Source: an uncultured Porphyromonadaceae bacterium
GTDB lineage: Bacteria; Bacteroidota; Bacteroidia; Bacteroidales; Barnesiellaceae_A
Reading direction: 5' to 3'
DNA: 53,411 bases
NCBI GenBank assembly: GCA_900542255.1
Contig: UQMR01000005.1
Location: forward strand, 1-53,411
Shown here: positions 36,330 to 44,452 of the stretch, piece by piece
How the letters are laid out: every line of letters starts with the position of its first letter
Position numbering within the stretch: the first letter of the stretch is position 1
Program-made: the position numbers and the translations under genes
Notes under the pieces: generated by a model
The model's database searches: none
What the model saw: only the letters and a program-made list of their open reading frames with translations
What the model was told of the DNA's origin: nothing

Positions 36330-36465
36330 ATGCAAATAATATAATACCAGACTAAAACGGGCGAAATATTTCGCCGCATACTGTAAATGTTTTGCCCCAA
36401 AGTATGGCGCAGAATCCTCATGTCTTTTTGCATAAAACGAGAAACACGCTTCTTCATAGTAAATG

Positions 36466-36502
36466 GGAAGAGAATCCTGAATAACTTTCAGGATTCTCTT
36501 CC
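36466..36502 (-). terminator. Hairpin terminator after the BACON/LamG lipoprotein gene
   Basis: A perfect 16-base-pair stem (36466-36481 with 36487-36502) with a 5-base loop lies 47 bases beyond the stop at 36550. The following minus-strand sequence is AT-rich without a long T run. Confidence 0.75.
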
Positions 36503-36549
36503 ACTCTTATTCCTCGCTGTTTTATGAAAATCGCAAGGAGCAAGATTTC

Positions 36550-37947
36550 TTACCGTTGGCTTTCGGCCTCGTATATTTGTGCCACCTCGCTGGCCGAAAT
36601 CAACCGCGTATTATATACACGCAGGTTGTCTATAATGAAAGAACGTCCCATTGCACTATTGAGAGAGCCTCCCAAGACGAACTTGATACCTGCGCCGTAA
36701 TTCTGGTTCATATTACCTATCTCATTCTCGGTATACGGATTGGCATACTCTGTTACAACATCGGTCAGCTGCCCGTCTATATACAGAGATGTGGTAACCG
36801 TTGAGAATGTTATATTGTTGAAATCAGACGTAATAGTTATCATATGCCAGCCATTGGAGATATCGGGATGATTAAACGCCGGACGAATGTTATACTCATA
36901 AAATACCGAATAAGAAGTTGCAATATACTTCAATTGTCCGCTTTCCATCGAAAGAGCAAAAGCATTCTTATAATTGACCTCATTGGTCGACTTCACCACA
37001 TGAAATATATGTCCATCACTCAAATCTTTTGCCCAGAAAGAAATCGACATTTTACGCGTATCTATCAACCCCTCGGGGACTGTGAATGTTGCATCTTTAC
37101 CGTCAAGCAACAAGGCTAGTGTTCCATCTACTTCGTTGTCAACATTATAACAATCTACTACACTTCCTCCATTAGCTCCATTCACACTATTTCCCGTACT
37201 CTTTTCGAAACGGTAATAGGCGTACAATCCATTCATAACCGTTTGCATCGGGTCGGAAGGATCACTACCCGGAGTATCGGGATCATCAGGGTCATCGGGA
37301 TCGGTACCCGTACCGGCGGGTTCTACACTGACCACAACCGAAAGTGAACCACCAGCCGCATTGACACGCAAAATGGCTGTCTCAGTCTTGTCGATTCCGC
37401 TTCTATCCACTTTAACGGCAACTGTCGCCGATTTACCCATGGCTACTGTCCCATTGACAGGATCTACCTCCATCCACGAAGCAATACCCGATATGTTATA
37501 ACTTATCGTACCGGCATTGCCGACATTGACTATATCGAATGACAAAACAGTCTCATTCTGCCCGAAATTAAGAGTAGAGGTACTCACATTTACAACACTG
37601 TTTTTCGATTCCGGGGTAATGGCTTTATCGCCCGAGGCCGTCTGCCCGGCTACAATCGTAATCTGTTTTGCATCGGTTCGGTAACCACTTTTACTGATTT
37701 GCAAAGTATACTGACCGGGTTCTAAATCCTTAAATTCAAAATAGCCTTCGCTACCGGTAGTCGTAGAGATTCCACCGGGCATCAGCGTTACGGTAGCAGA
37801 TTTCACAGGTTCACCCGTCACTGCATCTGTTACCCTACCGTATATATCACCGGTAAGATCTACTTCATCTTTGGCACATCCTGCCAACAGCAAGAGAGAT
37901 GCCATACACAATACATTAAAAAGTACACTCAATTTTCTCATTATCAT
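36550..37947 (-). CDS. Surface lipoprotein with carboxypeptidase-regulatory, BACON-like and LamG-like domains
   Basis: The 465-residue product has a lipobox LAGC (C24). Residues 33-110 are a carboxypeptidase regulatory-like beta domain (GRVTDAVTGEPVKSATVTL, FEFKDLEPGQYTLQISKSGY). Residues 115-210 resemble a BACON-type Ig domain (LNFGQNETVLSFDIVN, PVNGTVAMGKSATVAVKV). An Asp/Pro linker follows, then a LamG/concanavalin-like jelly roll (about 245-460; YYRFEKSTGNS, ISFWAKD, YIDGQLTDVV, IIDNLRVYNTRL). No catalytic residues are seen, so it is probably a glycan- or protein-binding surface protein. It is the last gene of a three-gene operon. MRKL at residue 3 is an alternative start. Confidence 0.87.
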   Translation of the reverse strand: MIMRKLSVLFNVLCMASLLLLAGCAKDEVDLTGDIYGRVTDAVTGEPVKSATVTLMPGGISTTTGSEGYFEFKDLEPGQYTLQISKSGYRTDAKQITIVAGQTASGDKAITPESKNSVVNVSTSTLNFGQNETVLSFDIVNVGNAGTISYNISGIASWMEVDPVNGTVAMGKSATVAVKVDRSGIDKTETAILRVNAAGGSLSVVVSVEPAGTGTDPDDPDDPDTPGSDPSDPMQTVMNGLYAYYRFEKSTGNSVNGANGGSVVDCYNVDNEVDGTLALLLDGKDATFTVPEGLIDTRKMSISFWAKDLSDGHIFHVVKSTNEVNYKNAFALSMESGQLKYIATSYSVFYEYNIRPAFNHPDISNGWHMITITSDFNNITFSTVTTSLYIDGQLTDVVTEYANPYTENEIGNMNQNYGAGIKFVLGGSLNSAMGRSFIIDNLRVYNTRLISASEVAQIYEAESQR

Positions 37948-37952
37948 ATTTA

Positions 37953-38846
37953 TTAAAAATTATATATCAATGAAATCCCGGCATAATCTGTTCCCAAGGC
38001 GGGCAACATGGTCAAAGAGTTGTCACTCTTTCGCCTCACCTTTACACGCGAAGCTCCATCTGTTACAAGTACATCTATAAGATTATATACATATAAAGCG
38101 GCTGCAACACCTATTGCTACGTTACGCCCTGTTTCCCATGAGTCGGCTCGTGAATTATAAACAGCTGCATATCGCGGTTGCTCTTTCATTTTCTTGATAT
38201 ACGAGGCCCTTGTATTCTCGCACAAAACAATAGCAGCACTTGCCGCCACAGCTCCGCCAAGAATACCTATACCCTTACCTATGCTGCCTTTATACATCTG
38301 TCCAGCACCTGGTACAAGAAACGAAAGGGCAAAAGCATCAAAGCCGTAACGAGATGTTATGCTTATATCGTCGAACTGGGCTATCCTGCCCTTATGAGCC
38401 ACTGCATAAAGAGTATATAGCGTATAACTTGACAAACTCCCGCTTCTATCCGTCTCCCAATATTCAGTTATTTTCTTATAATTGATTGGGAGTGTATGAC
38501 CTTCACTTTCTATTTGCAAACGATAAGTATCGTCTGAAACTCCATACAAATTTCCGTCGGAGGTCATACGTTGCGACGACTTCTCGTCATACTCTTCTAC
38601 GATTGTGATATCTTCTATTATCTCCACCTTGGCAGACAACTCCTTTTTCGACTGCATTCGCGCTTCATCGAGAGTAGCCGCACCCGCTACCTCTGTGACA
38701 ACAAAAAAGTATGTATCATTGAGGGCAACAGGAGGCTTGCTTATCCAACGTGGCTTTATCTTGTCAGACCTATCTTGGGCCAACGACATGGAGGTCATTG
38801 ATAATACTACAATGAGGCTCGTAACGATAACTCGCAAAACACGCAT
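37953..38846 (-). CDS. DUF5683-like membrane-associated protein with signal peptide
   Basis: The 297-residue product has a signal peptide (about 1-23, SLAQ). The first 170 residues form a domain that begins PRWISKPPVALNDTYFFVVTEVAGAATLDEARMQSKKEL, like the LPP20/FlgT-type envelope proteins. The C-terminal part matches DUF5683 through ALSFLVPGAGQMYKGSIGKGIGILGG near 172 and a second hydrophobic stretch near 245. It lies 11 bases after the lipoprotein gene at 38858 and 5 bases before the BACON/LamG gene, so the three are one operon. The function is unknown. Confidence 0.75.
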   Translation of the reverse strand: MRVLRVIVTSLIVVLSMTSMSLAQDRSDKIKPRWISKPPVALNDTYFFVVTEVAGAATLDEARMQSKKELSAKVEIIEDITIVEEYDEKSSQRMTSDGNLYGVSDDTYRLQIESEGHTLPINYKKITEYWETDRSGSLSSYTLYTLYAVAHKGRIAQFDDISITSRYGFDAFALSFLVPGAGQMYKGSIGKGIGILGGAVAASAAIVLCENTRASYIKKMKEQPRYAAVYNSRADSWETGRNVAIGVAAALYVYNLIDVLVTDGASRVKVRRKSDNSLTMLPALGTDYAGISLIYNF

Positions 38847-38857
38847 TTTTGTTATGC

Positions 38858-39484
38858 TTATTGTTCCTGCATACCTTTTACAATACCACTCTTTATGTTT
38901 TCGACGAATTCGTCGCGCGAGGCCTTGATACGGGCCTTATCATCGGCCGATATGGCATCCTCTATTTTGCCGACCACCGTCTCTGCCATTTTATCTATAC
39001 CATCGAGATATTCTACACAGACAAAGACATTGAACTGTTTATTCTCTTTATAATATACCGTTGTTTTTATGACAGAGGTGTTTTTTACTACCGTTTGTGC
39101 AATTGTCATAGCTATATCCCGACTTGTTGCAGCCTGGTCGATAGCGGTATTACCGACCACGTCATCACCGGCAAATTTTTCCATAGACACTCCATATTCT
39201 TCTGTCGCAGCCAACACCGCGCTCTCTATGGCTCGGGCAAATTTGGCCCGCGCTTGCAATGCAGCTATATTATCGGCAGTAGCTCGTTTGAAATGCGAAC
39301 CGACACCAAACTGACGAACTTCGGGCTTCTCTTCCGCCAATATTTCACACTCATCTCTTGCGATAGATGTTCCATAAGGGTTAACAGCCTGTTGCGATAC
39401 AACCGCGTTTTTTGAGCTACCACATGCGCTCAACATACATACACAAAGTGCACATACAATAAAATAGCAGGAATTTTTTCTCAT
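38858..39484 (-). CDS. LPP20-like lipoprotein
   Basis: The 208-residue product has a signal peptide with lipobox LSAC (C21). The mature part has ATADNIAALQARAKFARAIESAV followed by TTVYYKENKQFNVFVCVEYLDG, the pattern of the LPP20 lipoprotein family. The domain resembles the N-terminus of the next gene's product, which suggests the two act together. The ATG at 39484 is preferred to a TTG three codons upstream. It is the first gene of the operon; no clear -7 box was found. Confidence 0.75.
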   Translation of the reverse strand: MRKNSCYFIVCALCVCMLSACGSSKNAVVSQQAVNPYGTSIARDECEILAEEKPEVRQFGVGSHFKRATADNIAALQARAKFARAIESAVLAATEEYGVSMEKFAGDDVVGNTAIDQAATSRDIAMTIAQTVVKNTSVIKTTVYYKENKQFNVFVCVEYLDGIDKMAETVVGKIEDAISADDKARIKASRDEFVENIKSGIVKGMQEQ

Positions 39485-39652
39485 ACTCAACAAAATACAG
39501 TGAATAATCTATGAAATTTCTATAATGAAAACTATTGGTTAGATGTATTCACAAAGAAACGACATTTATCCCATAATAAAGATTGGGAATTGTATCAATA
39601 AAATCAACAAATTGTGGAAAATAATTCAACAAGCCACGTACGATATGGAAAC

Positions 39653-39672
39653 GGCAAATTTATGGATTTGCC
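39653..39672 (-). terminator. Weak hairpin after the XRE gene
   Basis: GGCAAAT and ATTTGCC pair over a 6-base loop, 24 bases beyond the XRE stop. There is no long T run, so the call is tentative. Confidence 0.4.
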
Positions 39673-39695
39673 CATACCGATAAAAACAACCAGAA

Positions 39696-39926
39696 TCAAT
39701 CCTTATCGGATTTTCTACGGCTTTTGCAGTCGTACAAATCAAAGAAATCATGCTCCAATATTTCCGATATACGATACAGCAAATCTGTATCTATGCTTTT
39801 TCTCCGGAAAATATTATACACATTTGTCCGCTCGTAGCATAATTTCTCGGCAAACCACTTGACACTTCGCCCTTGATCTTGCAATTTTGCTTTTATCGCT
39901 TTGCCTATATGTATATTATTGACCAT
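39696..39926 (-). CDS. XRE-family helix-turn-helix regulator
   Basis: The 76-residue protein is a single Cro/CI-type helix-turn-helix: IGKAIKAKLQDQGRSVKWFAEKLCYERTNVYNIFRRKSIDTDLLYRISEILEHDFF has the WFAEKL turn and the recognition helix ERTNVYNIF. It lacks a sensor domain. It stands alone, facing away from the repeat-rich region that precedes the MATE gene, and a -7 box at 40241 suggests a leader of about 310 bases with a large hairpin. It might regulate itself or the efflux gene; this is inference. Confidence 0.88.
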   Translation of the reverse strand: MVNNIHIGKAIKAKLQDQGRSVKWFAEKLCYERTNVYNIFRRKSIDTDLLYRISEILEHDFFDLYDCKSRRKSDKD

Positions 39927-39971
39927 GCGCCTTTACTGATATAAAAGAAACGCGAACTTTCCCACCTTTCC

Positions 39972-40093
39972 GTTCTCCAAGGTCTTCGACTACCCATACA
40001 TCCGGATACAGCAAGCAAGTCCGCGCTATACGCACAGACGCTTAACCTTTGCCGCCGGATGTTGTTCACAAAATTGTCGAAGTTTTGGAGAAC
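39972..40093. repeat. Large nested imperfect inverted repeat
   Basis: GTTCTCCAAGGTCTTCGAC (39972-39990) is inverted as GTCGAAGTTTTGGAGAAC (40076-40093), and inside it ACATCCGG (39998-40005) is inverted as CCGGATGT (40055-40062), leaving a loop of about 50 bases. It can fold as one long interrupted hairpin in DNA or RNA. It lies upstream of the XRE gene and has no T run. A small regulatory RNA, a structured leader or a repeat element are all possible. Confidence 0.65.
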
Positions 40094-40240
40094 ACGGACC
40101 AAAAGCCAAACGTTGTTACTATTGTTCTGTTTTACAAATAAACTCTGCTCTCTATCTCAATCTATTTCTTTTATTGTTAAACTTTTACAGAATATCACAC
40201 ATAAAATATTATAGTAACGCTTTATGCATGATACCATTCA

Positions 40241-40248
40241 CAAAGGTA
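40241..40248 (-). promoter_or_regulatory. -7 promoter box reading towards the inverted repeat and XRE gene
   Basis: TACCTTTG on the minus strand fits TAnnTTTG. Its transcript would run through the large inverted repeat into the XRE gene. Confidence 0.5.
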
Positions 40249-40604
40249 GCCAAAATAAATAACTATAATGCGACATAGTTGTGTTATTATGGAATATTAT
40301 TATTATGTTTAATCCTCGTTTACAATACTTTTCATAAGATAGACCGTGTTGCGGCGTAATAACAATTCCATCTATATCTTTGGCATCGTTATATACCTCC
40401 CCCCAAAAAATATTACCGCAATTACTTTTGTTTTTTTTCAATTATACTCTCACCATAATTTCGCCAGAGCCTTCTCTGAAAACTTCATTTCTGCCCGGCT
40501 TTACCACTCGCCTTTCGTTATTTTTTTGACAAGATGAGAGGCGGCTCGGCATAACCGAAACTTGAAAACTTCTTTTTCGTTTGGCTCTGTTCTCGCCTTT
40601 CTGC

Positions 40605-40612
40605 TATCTTTG
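40605..40612 (+). promoter_or_regulatory. -7 promoter box in repeat unit 2
   Basis: TATCTTTG fits TAnnTTTG; a transcript from it would meet the hairpin and T run at about 40645-40661. Confidence 0.5.
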
Positions 40613-40678
40613 GATAAAATAGGATGCGGCTCGGCATAAAAAATCAAGCGAGCTTGTTTTTCTGCTCTCGCCTTTCGT

Positions 40679-40686
40679 TATCTTTG
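40679..40686 (+). promoter_or_regulatory. -7 promoter box in repeat unit 3
   Basis: TATCTTTG, 74 bases downstream of the box in unit 2 and followed by a second hairpin with T run at about 40719-40736. Confidence 0.5.
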
Positions 40687-40753
40687 GATAAGATAGGATG
40701 CGGCTCGGCATAAAAAATCAAGCGAGCTTGTTTTTTCTGCTCTCGCCTTTCGC

Positions 40754-40761
40754 TATCTTTG
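40754..40761 (+). promoter_or_regulatory. -7 promoter box next to the MATE gene
   Basis: TATCTTTG, 75 bases downstream of the previous box and 16 bases before the ATG at 40778; the most likely main promoter of the efflux gene. Confidence 0.65.
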
Positions 40762-40777
40762 CACAAGAAACAGAAAG

Positions 40778-42124
40778 ATGGAAAGCAGGAACCTCACACA
40801 GGGCAGCATACTGGGCAATATTACGACTTTTGCGCTGCCATACATGCTATCTTATTTTCTACAAATTCTCTACGGCCTTGCCGACCTTTTTGTCATAGGC
40901 ATGTATTGCGACGTAGAGAGTACTACGGCCGTATCTAACGGGGCTCAGGTGATGCACATGCTCACGGTGATTATCATAGGACTTGCCATGGGTACTACTG
41001 TACGCACGGCACGCGCCGTAGGAGCCGGCGACTTCCGTACTGCTGCTCGTACCATAGGCAATACGGTGACGTTGTTTCTTTCTATCGCCATTGTACTTGC
41101 CATAGGGTTATTGCTTCTTACAGACAATATCATACGGTGGATAAACACGCCTATCGAGGCCGTAGAGGGCACCTATAACTATCTTTTTATCTGCTTCCTG
41201 GGTATACCTTTTATCGTCGCCTATAATATCATTGCCTCTATATTCCGTGGGTTGGGCGACTCTAAAATGCCCATGTATTTTGTGGCTATTGCCTGTGTGG
41301 TAAATATCTTGCTCGACTTTGTTTTCATCGGCCGTTTCGGCATGGGGCCTGCCGGAGCCGCTCTCGCCACGACTTTATCCCAAATGTGTGCCGTAGCCAT
41401 AGCTATTGCCGTCATAGCGCGCCGCCAATCGTCGATACGCATTACCCGCAGCGACTTACGCCCGCAGCGAAACGTCATGCGCGGCATCCTCAACATCGGT
41501 ATGCCGGTGGCTTTGCAGGACGGATTTATACAAATTGCCTTTATCGCCATCACTATCATAGCCAACGGCCGCGGACTGAATGATGCCGCAGCTGTGGGTA
41601 TTGTAGAGAAATTTATAGGGCTGCTATTTATCATTCCTTCGGCGATGTTATCTACGGTCTCTACCATCTCGGCACAAAATATAGGAGCCGGGAAAATAGA
41701 GCGTGCCCAAACCACGCTGCGGTATGCCACATACATTACAGTTCTGTTTGGCACGGTGGCCTCGGTCATATTGCAGTTTATACCCGAAGATGCGATAAAA
41801 CTCTTTACCAACGACGAGCAGGTAATCGTTTTAGGCGGCCAATACCTGAAAGGGTATGTATGGGATTGTATCTTCGCTGGTATTCATTTCAGTTTCAGCG
41901 GCTTTTTTACCGCATGCGGCTACTCTATCATCTCTTTTTGCCACAACTTCATCTCTATTGTATGTGCCCGCATTCCGCTCTCGTACATCTTATCGGCCAT
42001 GTACCCCACAACCCTCTTCCCTATGGGCCTGGCATCGCCTGCGGGGTCGTTGGTATCGGTAATCATATGTATCGGGGTATATATATGGATGGTGCGCCAC
42101 AACAAATTTGCCGCGCCCCGCTAA
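40778..42124 (+). CDS. MATE-family efflux transporter
   Basis: The 448-residue inner-membrane protein has about twelve membrane helices in two pseudo-symmetric halves and MATE signatures such as GSILGNITTFALPYMLSYFLQ at the N-terminus, the NGAQVM segment, and GLGDSKMPMY near 166. MATE pumps export cationic drugs or other organic compounds in exchange for sodium or protons; the substrate is unknown. Transcription probably starts in the tandem repeat array just upstream. It is convergent with the MBL hydrolase gene, 24 bases apart, with no terminator seen. Confidence 0.93.
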   Translation: MESRNLTQGSILGNITTFALPYMLSYFLQILYGLADLFVIGMYCDVESTTAVSNGAQVMHMLTVIIIGLAMGTTVRTARAVGAGDFRTAARTIGNTVTLFLSIAIVLAIGLLLLTDNIIRWINTPIEAVEGTYNYLFICFLGIPFIVAYNIIASIFRGLGDSKMPMYFVAIACVVNILLDFVFIGRFGMGPAGAALATTLSQMCAVAIAIAVIARRQSSIRITRSDLRPQRNVMRGILNIGMPVALQDGFIQIAFIAITIIANGRGLNDAAAVGIVEKFIGLLFIIPSAMLSTVSTISAQNIGAGKIERAQTTLRYATYITVLFGTVASVILQFIPEDAIKLFTNDEQVIVLGGQYLKGYVWDCIFAGIHFSFSGFFTACGYSIISFCHNFISIVCARIPLSYILSAMYPTTLFPMGLASPAGSLVSVIICIGVYIWMVRHNKFAAPR

Positions 42125-42148
42125 GCGCCCTTCGGGAAAGATTGTTGC

Positions 42149-42853
42149 TCACACGGCAGCCGTCTCGCCGGTATGCCGCAGCATCACAAACCGCGCGCCT
42201 CTCTCTTGTGCCTCAGGAGCAAATGCGGCTGCGGCATCGGCAGCACTCCAAAAGTGCATAGGTACAAACACATCGGTATGTATGGCTTCTAGAAACTGAC
42301 GGGCGCCGCGGGCATAATCGTTGCCTATGCGGGCATCGACGGGAAAGAGGGCCAGATGCACTGTGTTGTGAGCGGCTGCAAGCTGGCCTAACCGGTACAG
42401 GAAATCGCGCTCGGCCTGTATCGCCTCCTCGGGTGTCGATTCGTCGCTCCAATGCCAATTATTCAGGTCGCCGGCATGGAACACGGTCGTATCGCCTATG
42501 GTAAGATAGAACGAGCATCCTATATCGGTAGAGCCAAAAGCCTCTATCGTCAACAGAGAGTCGCTGTACTCTCCCCCTACGGGCAGATATACGATCTCTT
42601 TGTCGTGCCCTTTTATCACACTTTGCAACTCTTCCGAGAAGATATAGTGTACCTCCTTATGCTTCGACTTCCAACCCAGGCAGTCGGGGTTGAAGTGGTC
42701 GGGGTGTGAGTGCGATACCAAGACGTATAGTGGCAGGGGCGAAGCCAGAACCCTACGGATGATGTCGTGCCCCTTGCGATAGTAATCGAAGAGGATGTTG
42801 GCGCTGCCTGTTTCGAGCAAAAATCCGCTGTTGTATATAAATGTAAGCTTCAT
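42149..42853 (-). CDS. Metallo-beta-lactamase-fold hydrolase
   Basis: The 234-residue cytosolic protein has the zinc motif H48-x-H50-x-D52-H53 (SHSHPDHF), a further HAGDLNNW His-Asp pair near 131 and a C-terminal PMHFW His. These match the UlaG/YycJ-like MBL group without lactamase features. The substrate is unknown. It is the last gene of a minus-strand operon, 31 bases after the flavoprotein gene. Confidence 0.9.
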   Translation of the reverse strand: MKLTFIYNSGFLLETGSANILFDYYRKGHDIIRRVLASPLPLYVLVSHSHPDHFNPDCLGWKSKHKEVHYIFSEELQSVIKGHDKEIVYLPVGGEYSDSLLTIEAFGSTDIGCSFYLTIGDTTVFHAGDLNNWHWSDESTPEEAIQAERDFLYRLGQLAAAHNTVHLALFPVDARIGNDYARGARQFLEAIHTDVFVPMHFWSAADAAAAFAPEAQERGARFVMLRHTGETAAV

Positions 42854-42884
42854 TTCTTTGGCCCATTATCTCTTGCGCACCGAC

Positions 42885-44447
42885 TTACAAAGCTTTCAAG
42901 CTCTCCCATTGCGCTGCCACGGCTTCGGCACAACGTTCGCCGTCGATGGCGGCCGATACGATGCCGCCGGCATAACCGGCGCCTTCGCCACACGGAAAGA
43001 GCCCCCGCAACGACACATGCGACAGACGCTCGGCATCGCGGGGTATGCGCACGGGCGACGAGGTGCGTGTCTCTACTCCTATCAGCACAGCCTCGCGGGT
43101 AAGGAAGCCTCGCGATACCTTACCGAAATGCTCAAAGCCGTCGCGCAACCGCGAGGCTATAAAGGGCGGCATCCAGAAGTGCAGCGGCGAAGCTATCAGA
43201 CCGGGGGCATACGACGAGGCGGGCAATGTTGCCGAATTGTGTCGCGACACAAAGTCGGTCATGCGCTGTGCCGGCGCTGTCTGCTTGCAGTTACCGTTGA
43301 CGTAGCACAACGCTTCGAGTTCTTCCTGAAATTTCAGGCCGGCCAGAACGTCGTTCTTGTCGGCGCCGGGTATATCTTCGGGACGTATCTCTACGACCAT
43401 GCCCGAGTTTGCCCAGCGCGAACCTCTATGGGAGGGCGACATGCCGTTCACCACAATCTGCCGCTCACCGGTTGCTGCCGGAACCACAAATCCGCCGGGA
43501 CACATGCAGAACGAATATACGCCCCTGCCTCTCACCTGTGTCACAAAGCTATACTCGGCTGCGGGCAGATACTCGCCGCGCCCGCGGGGGTCGTGATACT
43601 GGATGGCATCGATGAGTTTTTGCGGGTGTTCGAGCCGCACACCGGCAGCAAAGCCTTTGGCTTCGAGCTCGATTCCGGCATCGTGCATGTAGTAATATAC
43701 GTCGCGGGCCGAGTGTCCGGTGGCCAGGATAACGGGCCCGGCAAAAGTACGTCCGTCGGCCGTAACAATACCTGCCACACTATCGCCATGCAGCAGGAAG
43801 GCTGTCATGCGTGTCTCGAAGTGTACCTCGCCTCCCGAGGCTATGATGCGTTTGCGGATATTCTCTATCACCTGAGGCAACTTGTCGGTACCTATATGCG
43901 GATGGGCATCGGAGAGAATAGATACCGATGCGCCATGCTGACAGAGAATGCCGAGTATACGTTCTACGTTACCGCGCTTCTTGCTGCGTGTATAGAGCTT
44001 GCCATCGGAAAATGCTCCGGCACCGCCCTCTCCGAAGCCATAATTCGACTCGGGGTTGACCTTCTGCTCTTTCCCGATGAGTGCAATATCGCGCCTGCGC
44101 TCGTGTACCGACTTGCCCCGCTCTACGACGATGGGTTTCAGACCGGCTTCTATGAGCCGCAAAGCGGCAAACAGACCGGCGGGCCCGGCTCCTACCACTA
44201 CGACCGGAGCTGCGGCCGACACATCGCCGTAGGTTATCGTGGCATACTCGTCGTCGGCCGGCTGCTCTCCTATATAGATGCGTACCAACAGACTTACGTG
44301 CACCGGCTTGCGACGGGCATCGATGGAGCGTTTCAGCACGCGAACGGCGCTCACGCCTTGCAGCCCGGTACTCTCCAAGTAGGCTATTATAGATTGTTCC
44401 GAAGCTGCCTGCCACGGCAACAAACGGAGTTGTTGTTCCTGTATCAT
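42885..44447 (-). CDS. FAD-dependent dehydrogenase-like protein (COG2509 type)
   Basis: The 520-residue protein has a Rossmann FAD-binding motif VVGAGPAGLFAALRL at 85-99 after an 80-residue N-terminal domain. The C-terminus carries GLFPCGEGAGYAGGIVSAAIDG, the second FAD contact, and LATGHSARDVYYYM lies in the middle; length and motifs fit the COG2509 family of uncharacterised FAD-dependent oxidoreductases. The reaction is not known. It follows radA by 5 bases in the minus-strand operon. Confidence 0.9.
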   Translation of the reverse strand: MIQEQQLRLLPWQAASEQSIIAYLESTGLQGVSAVRVLKRSIDARRKPVHVSLLVRIYIGEQPADDEYATITYGDVSAAAPVVVVGAGPAGLFAALRLIEAGLKPIVVERGKSVHERRRDIALIGKEQKVNPESNYGFGEGGAGAFSDGKLYTRSKKRGNVERILGILCQHGASVSILSDAHPHIGTDKLPQVIENIRKRIIASGGEVHFETRMTAFLLHGDSVAGIVTADGRTFAGPVILATGHSARDVYYYMHDAGIELEAKGFAAGVRLEHPQKLIDAIQYHDPRGRGEYLPAAEYSFVTQVRGRGVYSFCMCPGGFVVPAATGERQIVVNGMSPSHRGSRWANSGMVVEIRPEDIPGADKNDVLAGLKFQEELEALCYVNGNCKQTAPAQRMTDFVSRHNSATLPASSYAPGLIASPLHFWMPPFIASRLRDGFEHFGKVSRGFLTREAVLIGVETRTSSPVRIPRDAERLSHVSLRGLFPCGEGAGYAGGIVSAAIDGERCAEAVAAQWESLKAL

Positions 44448-44452
44448 AATCT

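Larger units (their letters stand above)
40507..40777 (+). repeat. Tandem repeats carrying promoter boxes and small hairpins
   Basis: A unit of about 75 bases starting CTCGCCTTTCG occurs at 40507 (diverged, 85 bases long), 40592 and 40667 (nearly identical), with a partial fourth copy at 40742 that runs into the MATE gene. Each good unit holds a -7 box TATCTTTG, GCGGCTCGGCATAA, and a mini-hairpin CAAGC-GA-GCTTG followed by a T run. The array could give several start sites, each with an attenuator in front of the next. Tandem units may also change in number by slippage. Confidence 0.85.

Noticed and set aside
39905..40102. 65-codon frame on the minus strand through the large inverted repeat
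   Set aside because: It overlaps the XRE gene start and the inverted repeat; coding potential is poor, so the region is listed as a repeat instead.
40592..40777. Tandem units considered as a CRISPR array
   Set aside because: Units adjoin each other with no unique spacers and contain promoter boxes; no cas gene is near.
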